Below, piece by piece: positions 25,869-31,234 of a stretch of 37,008 bases of DNA (the first letter of the stretch is position 1; every line of letters begins with the position of its first letter). The stretch is taken from positions 1 through 37,008 of the IMG/VR virus record IMGVR_UViG_3300015373_000017; one strand, given 5' to 3'. The notes beneath the pieces were generated by a model. That model did no database searches and was not told where the DNA came from. It worked only from the letters and a program-made list of their open reading frames with translations. Source of the DNA: a virus. The translations under genes were made by a program, and so were the position numbers.

Positions 25869-26422
25869 TGGATATTGAAATTCCAGAATCATCTCTGATA
25901 AGATTTATTGGATACGATAGAGAAAAGAGGACTTTGGCTATCGCATTTCACAAGCAGGGTTGGCAACAGGATAGAATCTACGTAGATGTGCCAATATCTC
26001 TCTTTGAGGAATTTAAGAACTCGCAGTCAAAAGGTAAATTCTTTTTAGATAACATAAAAAATAAACTAAAAACTATGGCTAAGGGAAAAAACAATCAATT
26101 TGACATGATAATAGATGTCAGAATAGATGTTACCAAGCTTATGAAGGAGTGGCTCTTCAAAGGCGAAAAAGGTGTATATGCTGATTTGACTCTGTTTTAT
26201 CATAATGACCAAGACCCAGAATATAAGACAAATGGGTTTGTAACTCAGAAAGTTCCAAAAGCAGTCTGGGAAAATGATAGGAATGCTCGAGGCCCGATTC
26301 TTGGAAATATAAAGAATTGGGAAACTGTCAAGAAAGAAGTGGATAAAGACGCTATTCCTGGAGCAACAGAGGTCGCAACAGTACAAACTAATCAAGACTG
26401 GCAAGATGATTTACCATTTTAA
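25865..26422 (+). CDS. KTSC domain fused to SSB-like protein
   Basis: 185 aa in one frame. Residues about 5-65 match a KTSC domain (LIRFIGYDREKRTLAIAF, then YVDVPISLFEEFKNSQSKGKFF). Residues 71-185 form a separate beta-rich domain (FDMIIDVRIDVTKLM, GVYADLTLFYHNDQD, GPILGNIKNWE) ending in DDLPF, the acidic tip by which single-strand binding proteins recruit partners. An internal ATG at 26075, preceded by AAACTAAAAACT like other starts here, could yield the SSB-like part alone. SSB function fits the context with nuclease and annealing protein. Confidence 0.65.
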   Translation: MMDIEIPESSLIRFIGYDREKRTLAIAFHKQGWQQDRIYVDVPISLFEEFKNSQSKGKFFLDNIKNKLKTMAKGKNNQFDMIIDVRIDVTKLMKEWLFKGEKGVYADLTLFYHNDQDPEYKTNGFVTQKVPKAVWENDRNARGPILGNIKNWETVKKEVDKDAIPGATEVATVQTNQDWQDDLPF

Positions 26423-26570
26423 TTTCCAGTATTGGACTTCTGAAAAAACAATCAAGAAAACCGTAGCTGTCGAAGCTGACTCATTTATGGAGGCAAGAGA
26501 GAAAGCTAATAAACTATTTTTAAAATGGGTAAAAAAATTCTATGGGAAAAAGATATGCTCTTCGAGATAA
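26406..26570 (+). CDS. Small basic protein, 54 aa
   Basis: Reads MIYHFNFQYWTSEKTIKKTV and continues with a helix (SFMEAREKANKLFLKWVKKF). Overlaps the SSB-like gene by 17 nt and the next gene by 29 nt. The pattern, beta strands then a helix, is common for small phage proteins of unknown role. Confidence 0.55.
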   Translation: MIYHFNFQYWTSEKTIKKTVAVEADSFMEAREKANKLFLKWVKKFYGKKICSSR

Positions 26571-26763
26571 GATTCGCAACAATCTTGGCTTATTTTTGGC
26601 AGTGGTCGGAGAATTAGTTCTATTGTCATGCAGTTCACCAGAGCAACACAGAATTGAGATGATACATAATTATAGAATATTGAGTGACAAGGCTATGAAA
26701 GTTAATAACTGGGATAGCGTGTATTACTATAATAGAAAAATTGATTCTTTAACTGTAAACTGA
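26542..26763 (+). CDS. Phage-encoded lipoprotein, 73 aa
   Basis: Basic n-region (MGKRYALRDKIRNN), hydrophobic core (LGLFLAVVGELVLL) and lipobox LLSC with Cys30, so signal peptidase II processing is expected. The mature part of about 44 residues is polar (SSPEQHRIEMIHNYRILSDK). Early phage lipoproteins often block superinfection at the envelope; that role is an inference here. Confidence 0.7.
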   Translation: MGKRYALRDKIRNNLGLFLAVVGELVLLSCSSPEQHRIEMIHNYRILSDKAMKVNNWDSVYYYNRKIDSLTVN

Positions 26764-26768
26764 AAAAC

Positions 26769-26996
26769 ATGAGCAATGATTTAAGAAACGTAATTAAGCT
26801 GTTTGACAGCCAGTATAAATATCGAGGTAGTCTGTGGATAAATGATGCCAAGTTCTATTGGAAATCAAGAGGTAGAAGAAAGTGGTTACCAATTTCTTCT
26901 AAAACTATTGCTGATTTACTTGATGGTCATTTTGGCTTTGATGAAAATAGAATAGATTATTTAACAGAACAGTCTATCCAAGATGTTTTATCGTAA
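26769..26996 (+). CDS. Hypothetical protein, 75 aa
   Basis: Basic centre (FYWKSRGRRKWLPISSKTIA) then acidic end. KTIADLL-type helix could be part of a small DNA-binding fold, but no family is clear. It is the last gene before the hairpin region. Confidence 0.55.
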   Translation: MSNDLRNVIKLFDSQYKYRGSLWINDAKFYWKSRGRRKWLPISSKTIADLLDGHFGFDENRIDYLTEQSIQDVLS

Positions 26997-27029
26997 GTTT
27001 TTGGTTGTATATAAGTTTTGTACATAAGT

Positions 27030-27049
27030 TTAGCTGTTTCTACGGCTAA
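27030..27049 (+). promoter_or_regulatory. TTTCTA-loop hairpin, copy 2
   Basis: Stem TTAGCTG / CGGCTAA (7 bp with one T-G pair) around loop TTTCTA. The 15-nt core GCTGTTTCTACGGCT is repeated exactly at 27220-27234. Confidence 0.6.
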
Positions 27050-27061
27050 TGTGATGAAATA

Positions 27062-27085
27062 TACCAGGTGTTTCTACACTTGGTA
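27062..27085 (+). promoter_or_regulatory. TTTCTA-loop hairpin, copy 3
   Basis: Stem TACCAGGTG / CACTTGGTA (9 bp, one G-T pair) around loop TTTCTA, 12 nt before the ATG of a 28-aa membrane peptide. A 10-codon ORF (27054-27086, MKYTRCFYTW) runs through it, so translation there would melt the hairpin. Confidence 0.65.
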
Positions 27086-27097
27086 AAACTTTAAACT

Positions 27098-27184
27098 ATG
27101 ATTATTTTCTATATTATCCTATTAGTCATTGCTGTTATTGGTATTATTTACTTAACAGTTCTGGCTCTTAAAAGACCAAAATAA
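27098..27184 (+). CDS. 28-aa membrane peptide
   Basis: MIIFYIILLVIAVIGIIYLT is one hydrophobic helix, followed by VLALKRPK with a basic end. It lies between two TTTCTA hairpins, preceded by AACTTTAAACT like other starts in this phage. The size and charge resemble the 32-aa peptide at 17656. It is too short for a confident call, but the leader style supports translation. Confidence 0.5.
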   Translation: MIIFYIILLVIAVIGIIYLTVLALKRPK

Positions 27185-27204
27185 CTTGATGTGTAAATCA
27201 GGTT
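27183..27204 (+). promoter_or_regulatory. Hairpin after the 28-aa peptide
   Basis: Stem AACTTGAT / ATCAGGTT (8 bp, one T-G pair) with loop GTGTAA, beginning in the peptide's stop codon. No T-tract follows, so a processing or attenuation role is as likely as termination. Confidence 0.45.
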
Positions 27205-27213
27205 AGCATATAC

Positions 27214-27239
27214 ATACTGGCTGTTTCTACGGCTGGTAT
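27214..27239 (+). promoter_or_regulatory. TTTCTA-loop hairpin, copy 4
   Basis: Stem ATACTGGCTG / CGGCTGGTAT (10 bp with T-G wobbles) around loop TTTCTA, 27 nt before the ATG of the 204-aa gene. Confidence 0.65.
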
Positions 27240-27266
27240 AACATTTTAACTGAAAAATCAATATAG

Positions 27267-27881
27267 ATGGATTTACAATTTAATGTCTCAGAAGAGAGAC
27301 AGCAACTATGGATTGAGCGATTAAATAACTCAATCATCGAGACCCAGTGCAAGCTTGAAGAAAAATCAGCTGGATTTGCCGAACTTGAACAAAGGTATCT
27401 CTCTTGGAAAATGGAGATTGATAAACTCAACTCTATGTTAATGGCAGATAAAGCAGACCTTGAAACATTTGTTCAGGCAAGCAAAGTAAAAGAGACAAAA
27501 CCATTGGTTAGGGTCAAGCCTGGAATAAAGAAGTTTTCACAGGCTACCGAAGATAAGTGGAAATCGTCTGGCTGGATTAGATGGGAAGAAATTATAAGAC
27601 CTGCTCTCAAAGAGAATGGGCGATTTATGGAGAATCGAGAATTATGGAAGTATCTACTGCACACAAAGCGAGTAAATGATGATGATGTAACTCATAGAAG
27701 ATTTGTGGTAGCATTTAGTTCAAGGAGTAATTCGTGGAAAGCACACTTAGGTCCGAATGACATTAGAAAGATTGGACTCAAGGAGTGGTTTGATGGAGAA
27801 GTTATCAAGCAAGAACATCTTAAAGACTTTTTAAATAGCAAAGCTCATGAAAGCAGTAGTCGTGTCTATGCAAGTGCCTGA
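27267..27881 (+). CDS. Coiled-coil protein with C-terminal helical domain, 204 aa
   Basis: Residues 1-75 form a coiled coil (LWIERLNNSIIETQCKLEEK). A basic linker (VRVKPGIKKF) leads to a domain with WIRWEEIIRPALKENGRFM, ENRELWKYLLHT and HRRFVVAFSSRSNSWKAHL, which looks like a winged-helix or HARE-like fold. It may bind DNA. It is the first sizeable gene after the hairpin array. Overlaps the next gene by 35 nt. Family not recognised. Confidence 0.6.
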   Translation: MDLQFNVSEERQQLWIERLNNSIIETQCKLEEKSAGFAELEQRYLSWKMEIDKLNSMLMADKADLETFVQASKVKETKPLVRVKPGIKKFSQATEDKWKSSGWIRWEEIIRPALKENGRFMENRELWKYLLHTKRVNDDDVTHRRFVVAFSSRSNSWKAHLGPNDIRKIGLKEWFDGEVIKQEHLKDFLNSKAHESSSRVYASA

Positions 27882-28041
27882 ATATTTTGTAATGCAGTGT
27901 AGATTAAGAACTCGAACAATCTCTATGGTAAAAATACGAGAACTTTTTCAAGAGTATATAGAAGAGATGATAAGGGAAGATACAACTAGATTTTTTTTAT
28001 CTAAAAGATTAGGAGATTTATATGAGCAAGAAACAGGATGA
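27847..28041 (+). CDS. Hypothetical protein, 64 aa
   Basis: Strand then basic helices (VPEYFVMQCRLRTRTISMVK, RFFLSKRLGDLYE). Overlaps genes on both sides, consistent with tight coupling. Unknown function. Confidence 0.5.
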   Translation: MKAVVVSMQVPEYFVMQCRLRTRTISMVKIRELFQEYIEEMIREDTTRFFLSKRLGDLYEQETG

Positions 28042-28327
28042 TATTAAGAAAGAATGGGAAGAGCTTAAAAATCATCCTATGATAGTTTATAGATGCGATT
28101 CTTGTAAAATGAAGGAGGCTATCGAGTTTAAGGATTTCAAGAAACATCTCCAGGAGGAGCACGGGATAGATACAACTAAATCATTACAGGTACGTAAGAA
28201 ATTAGTACTTCACATGGATGGAGACTATTGGTTTAGGAGAGTCTATGACTGTACGATATTATCTCCAGTTGAAGTAAAATACACTGAATCATCACATATA
28301 GCAAGAAAAACACTGTGGCTGTACTGA
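28022..28327 (+). CDS. C2H2 zinc-finger-like small protein, 101 aa
   Basis: Cys25-x2-Cys28 in YRCDSCKM and His42-x4-His47 in HLQEEHGI make a C2H2 metal site with a 13-residue finger. The C-terminal half is beta-rich (LVLHMDGDYWFRRVYDC). AGGAG lies 6 nt before the ATG, one of few Shine-Dalgarno-like sites outside 30480-31240. Could bind nucleic acid or protein. Confidence 0.65.
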   Translation: MSKKQDDIKKEWEELKNHPMIVYRCDSCKMKEAIEFKDFKKHLQEEHGIDTTKSLQVRKKLVLHMDGDYWFRRVYDCTILSPVEVKYTESSHIARKTLWLY

Positions 28328-28339
28328 TAAATACTAATT

Positions 28340-28723
28340 ATGTTCAAAGTACCGAATGAGTTTAGATTAAGAAACCATGTATTACTTGGCTCAACTAATG
28401 CTATAGGTAATAATGGATTATTTATTATTCCACATTATAAGATATTAGATTACGAGTTGCGCTGCCAAGCATCTGATGGCGAAGGCTGGGAGCATGTTAG
28501 TGTTTCTGTTGGTCGTAAACGAAAAGAGCCTACTCGCTGTCCAACTTGGATAGAGATGTGCTATATTAAGGATTTGTTTTGGCATAGAGAAGATGTAGTG
28601 ATACAATTTCACCCAGCAGAAAAAGACTATATCAATATGCACGAGTATGTATTACATCTATGGAGACCCATTAATATGATGCTACCTATACCTAATCCAA
28701 TTTTAGTTGGGTTAAAGTCTTAG
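28340..28723 (+). CDS. DUF7694-like phage protein, 127 aa
   Basis: Key patterns are GEGWEHVSVSVG, PTWIEMCYIKDLFWHREDVVIQFHP, here split as CPTWIEMCYIKDLFWH and VVIQFHP, and YVLHLWRP near the end. This set is recalled from a protein widespread in phages (DUF7694 or a near relative) with no assigned function. Followed by a tRNA-like RNA. Confidence 0.65.
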   Translation: MFKVPNEFRLRNHVLLGSTNAIGNNGLFIIPHYKILDYELRCQASDGEGWEHVSVSVGRKRKEPTRCPTWIEMCYIKDLFWHREDVVIQFHPAEKDYINMHEYVLHLWRPINMMLPIPNPILVGLKS

Positions 28724-28733
28724 GTGTTCTGGA

Positions 28734-28796
28734 AAGGAGGCATGGAGGCTGAAACCGTGAGGTATTTCAGTTCTGGTTCGATACCAGACCTCCTTC
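28734..28796 (+). ncRNA. tRNA-like RNA without D-arm
   Basis: A perfect 7-bp acceptor-like stem AAGGAGG (28734-28740) / CCTCCTT (28789-28795) and a canonical T-arm TCTGG-TTCGATA-CCAGA (28772-28788) directly joined to it. In place of D- and anticodon arms there is a hairpin CTGAAACC / GGTATTTCAG (28749-28770) with GTGA loop and a 2-nt bulge. At 62-63 nt it is too short for a normal tRNA and has no valid anticodon loop. A tRNA mimic or a decayed tRNA are both possible. Confidence 0.6.
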
Positions 28797-28816
28797 TTTC
28801 TTCTTTTGTAATGTTT

Positions 28817-28845
28817 GCCCCGTCAGTGAGTGGGCGGGGCTTTTT
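28817..28845 (+). terminator. Rho-independent terminator before the glycosyltransferase
   Basis: Stem GCCCCG (28817-28822) / CGGGGC (28835-28840), 12-nt loop, five T. It lies 21 nt after the tRNA-like RNA and 7 nt before the next ATG, so it could also act as an attenuator. Confidence 0.75.
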
Positions 28846-28852
28846 ATCTCTT

Positions 28853-29743
28853 ATGAGTCCACAATACCCAGTCTACATCATATCGAAAGGTAGATGGAGA
28901 ATCAGGCTAACCGCCAATACACTTGAAAGATTTAATCTACAATTCTTCACAGTAATTGAGGAATCTGAGTGGGTCATGTACGCTAACGAGCGAAGACGTG
29001 GAGAGCAATTTCTAATTTTACCAGAACAATATCTTAAAGATTATGATACCTGTGACAATATACCCTATGGAGCAAAATCAGTTGGGCCTGGAGCAGCAAG
29101 GAACTACTGTTGGGAACATTCTATTAGTAATGGATATACAAGTCACTGGGTCATGGACGACAACATTAGTGCATTCTTCAGACAAAATAGAAATTTCCAA
29201 GTACCTGTCACAAGTGGCACAGTACTTAGAATCATGGAGGATTTTTGCGATAGATACGATAACGTGGCTATTGCCGGACCAAACTACGACTTCTTTGCTG
29301 ATGCAAAAGCTAAAATGCCTCCCTACGTACTCAACACCAGAATCTATTCATGCTTATTAATACGTAATTCGATACCCTTTAGATGGCGAGCACGCTATAA
29401 TGAAGACACAGACCTCTCCCTACGAGCCCTTAAATCTGGACTTGTCACAGTTCAATTTAATGCTTTCCTACAGGAAAAGGCTACTACCCAAACCATTGGT
29501 GGTGGCAACACCAGAGAGTTCTATGAAGTAGAGGGTACTTCACCCAAATCAGAGATGTTAGTTAAACTACACCCGGACGTATCACGTCTGATGGAGCGCT
29601 TTAACCGTGCCCATCACTACGTAGACTACCGGGCATTTCGGCTCAATCGCCTCAAAAGAAAGGTGGGAATTGAGATTCCAGATAGAATAAACAACTATGG
29701 TATGAAACTAATAAATGTTAAGACAAATGAAGAAATCAACTAA
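28853..29743 (+). CDS. TET-associated-type glycosyltransferase (TAGT-like)
   Basis: 296 aa from ATG 28853; the frame is open upstream through the terminator and RNA, which argues for this start. GT-A type features: YPVYIISKGRW at the N-terminus, PGAARNYCWEH, Asp102-Asp103-Asn104 in WVMDDNISAFFR (metal/nucleotide-sugar site) and RYNEDTDLSLR near residue 190. This set matches my recall of the TAGT family, which glycosylates hydroxymethylated pyrimidines in phage DNA. No TET/JBP dioxygenase or nucleotide hydroxymethylase is in the window. Codon use is richer in C than in its neighbours, suggesting recent acquisition. Confidence 0.7.
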   Translation: MSPQYPVYIISKGRWRIRLTANTLERFNLQFFTVIEESEWVMYANERRRGEQFLILPEQYLKDYDTCDNIPYGAKSVGPGAARNYCWEHSISNGYTSHWVMDDNISAFFRQNRNFQVPVTSGTVLRIMEDFCDRYDNVAIAGPNYDFFADAKAKMPPYVLNTRIYSCLLIRNSIPFRWRARYNEDTDLSLRALKSGLVTVQFNAFLQEKATTQTIGGGNTREFYEVEGTSPKSEMLVKLHPDVSRLMERFNRAHHYVDYRAFRLNRLKRKVGIEIPDRINNYGMKLINVKTNEEIN

Positions 29744-30005
29744 TCAAGGTATGCTATTTACCGAAGATGAGAATTGGCAGAACGAGTGGAAAGATATGCC
29801 AGAATATGTCCAAGAAGATATTACTTCATTCAGGAGAATAGTTGTACACTTTAGAAATAATGCTGATGTAAATAAGTTTGCTAAACTTATAAATCAGATT
29901 ATCAAACCCAATCAGCCATCACTGTGGTTTCCAGAACAAGAAATTAAAAGATATAAAGATATAAGATATGTTGATAGCAAAGACGAAAATCAGGAGTTGC
30001 TGTAG
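29727..30005 (+). CDS. Conserved phage protein with QGMLF near N-terminus, 92 aa
   Basis: Start at ATG 29727 (MKKSTNQGMLFTED); ATG 29715 would add four residues. WQNEWKDMPEYVQEDITSFR, IVVHFRNNADVNKFAKLI and LWFPEQE form a pattern known from phage proteins often placed beside DNA-modification genes, function unknown. QGMLF resembles a sliding-clamp-binding peptide. Overlaps both neighbours. Confidence 0.65.
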   Translation: MKKSTNQGMLFTEDENWQNEWKDMPEYVQEDITSFRRIVVHFRNNADVNKFAKLINQIIKPNQPSLWFPEQEIKRYKDIRYVDSKDENQELL

Positions 30006-30246
30006 CAACAGTAAAGTCTATGCTCATGCTACTGATAAACTGCTCCTCATTGAGGTAAATGAGCATGTTGGAATATACGAGAATCTGGAAACAGGCGAGC
30101 GATTTCCAACTCATATAGATAAAGTGATTGAGATAGAAGACAGTCTTTATGAGAGAAGTGTGGCAGATGAGAGTGAAAAGAAACTTAAAGAACTTATCAA
30201 GAAACGTACTGCTAACACTAACCCTAATCAAATTTCAATGTTTTAA
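29968..30246 (+). CDS. Small protein ending in clamp-binding-like QISMF
   Basis: 92 aa. Starts with MLIAKTKIRSCCSNSKVYAH, has a beta-rich middle (LLIEVNEHVGIYENLETG) and a lysine-rich helix, and ends NPNQISMF. QISMF fits the Q-x-S-[LM]-F clamp-binding pattern. The N-terminal Cys pair might hold metal. Overlaps the previous gene by 38 nt. Confidence 0.6.
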   Translation: MLIAKTKIRSCCSNSKVYAHATDKLLLIEVNEHVGIYENLETGERFPTHIDKVIEIEDSLYERSVADESEKKLKELIKKRTANTNPNQISMF

Positions 30247-30292
30247 ATTTTAATCAAGTTTTAACAATTTTAACGAAATTTTAATTGGAACT

Positions 30293-30340
30293 ATGAAATT
30301 ACTACCTTATTTTTGTTTTTTACAAAAACAAAAAATTTAA
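30293..30340 (+). promoter_or_regulatory. Hairpin with 15-codon leader ORF
   Basis: An 11-bp perfect stem TTTTTGTTTTT (30310-30320) / AAAAACAAAAA (30324-30334), loop TAC, lies 8 nt before ATG 30343. A leader ORF 30293-30340 (MKLLPYFCFLQKQKI) runs through it, preceded by AACT like real starts. Upstream are four AATTTTAA-like repeats (30241-30285). Translation of the leader would open the hairpin. Confidence 0.4.
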
Positions 30341-30342
30341 GT

Positions 30343-30516
30343 ATGTACAAAATTAGTTTAGAACTCGACCCACTTCAGGTAAGGGAAATCCTCTACGCAG
30401 TAGAGAAGGAAATTAAGTTAATAACTAAAAATGGCAAGATGCCTGTGCGAGCAAATGCACTCATTAAGGCAGCAAACCAAATTAGAGAAAAAGTTGCTCA
30501 GGAGGTGAAACTATGA
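30343..30516 (+). CDS. Hypothetical helical protein, 57 aa
   Basis: MYKISLELDPLQVREILYAV and later ANALIKAANQIREKV predict two helices after a strand. ATG 30343 is chosen over an upstream TTG. The stop overlaps the next start in ATGA, with GGAGGTG just upstream. It resembles the neighbour at 30513 in layout (strand then helices), so the two may be related. Confidence 0.6.
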   Translation: MYKISLELDPLQVREILYAVEKEIKLITKNGKMPVRANALIKAANQIREKVAQEVKL

Positions 30517-30680
30517 AAAAGAAAGTAACAGTTGAATTTGAGATTACAGCTGTAGAGGCAAAAATTGTTGCTGCATACCTTAAGGAGCAAATTAGCTACA
30601 ATAAGAGAAAGGACTGCTATCCTGTTTCCACCAAAGTTATGCAAGCAGTTGTTGATATTCTTAAGGAGGTGCAACCATGA
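30513..30680 (+). CDS. Hypothetical protein, 55 aa
   Basis: MKKKVTVEFEITAVEAKIVA then helices (YLKEQISYNKRKDC, STKVMQAVVDILKEV). Strong Shine-Dalgarno GGAGGTG 7 nt before ATG, and ATGA overlaps at both ends. The strand-helix-helix layout parallels the preceding 57-aa protein. Unknown function. Confidence 0.6.
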   Translation: MKKKVTVEFEITAVEAKIVAAYLKEQISYNKRKDCYPVSTKVMQAVVDILKEVQP

Positions 30681-30889
30681 TGAGCTCTTATGATAGGTGG
30701 ATAACAAGTGAGCCAGTGGATTTCTTCTCCCCATACTGTGAAGCAGTAGGGGAGAGGCTCTACAAGCTTTGTGAATACGAAGAAGAAATATCTAACAAAG
30801 TTCTTAACTATTGTTTTGATAAAGGCTTATGGCCGGATACAGAAGCGAAACTAATCTTTAAACTTTTAAAAAAACAAGGTAAATTATGA
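30677..30889 (+). CDS. Hypothetical protein, 70 aa
   Basis: Preceded by AAGGAGGTG 7 nt before ATG. Acidic and aromatic N-terminal half (YDRWITSEPVDFFSPYCEAV) and helical second half (NYCFDKGLWPDTEAKLIFKL). ATGA overlap at both ends. Unknown. Confidence 0.6.
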   Translation: MMSSYDRWITSEPVDFFSPYCEAVGERLYKLCEYEEEISNKVLNYCFDKGLWPDTEAKLIFKLLKKQGKL

Positions 30890-31062
30890 CTTCATTCTAT
30901 GTAGCAATCGAGAAGATTGACCAAATTATAACTAAAGACATTCTGGACGAACCCAGACACAATGTTTATCACAAGCTCGTTCAACTCGAGCGTCTGTTAG
31001 AAGTGCATCTTAAAGAGGTTAAGAAGAGGAGGGAGCAACATGCAGCTGATAGTAATAGTTGA
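30886..31062 (+). CDS. Hypothetical helical protein, 58 aa
   Basis: MTSFYVAIEKIDQIITKDIL and KLVQLERLLEVHLKEVKKRR predict two amphipathic helices with a basic end. Starts in an ATGA overlap and runs 23 nt into the next gene. Confidence 0.55.
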   Translation: MTSFYVAIEKIDQIITKDILDEPRHNVYHKLVQLERLLEVHLKEVKKRREQHAADSNS

Positions 31063-31234
31063 TTGGCACAAGTTCGTTGACACAGATAAACTTGAGAATG
31101 TCCTTGCGGGCAATCTCAAGTTTCATAACTTGATGAGGAGGGCTCAATGGAATATGTATAAGTTTAGTGACAGTTTGATTGAGTTCTTGGAAGAGAATGA
31201 TATTGAATACTATACAATGGAGGACTCAGAATGA
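31040..31234 (+). CDS. Hypothetical protein, 64 aa
   Basis: Strand (MQLIVIVDWHKFVDTDKLE) then helices (FHNLMRRAQWNMYKFSDS) and an acidic end. Shine-Dalgarno GAGGAGG about 8 nt before ATG; the stop overlaps the helicase start (ATGA). May be a helicase accessory, inferred from coupling only. Confidence 0.55.
   Translation: MQLIVIVDWHKFVDTDKLENVLAGNLKFHNLMRRAQWNMYKFSDSLIEFLEENDIEYYTMEDSE

Noticed and set aside
27030-27239. CRISPR array from the repeated GTTTCTAC cores
   Set aside because: Only three local copies, irregular spacing, different flanks that form the stems, and a peptide between; no Cas genes.
27267-27881. Purine-riboswitch identity for TTTCTAC-containing leaders
   Set aside because: TTTCTAC occurs in purine riboswitches, but here it is a hairpin loop and no three-stem aptamer can be drawn.
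28734-28796. Canonical tRNA gene
   Set aside because: No D-arm, and the middle hairpin has a GTGA loop with a bulge and no 7-nt anticodon loop.
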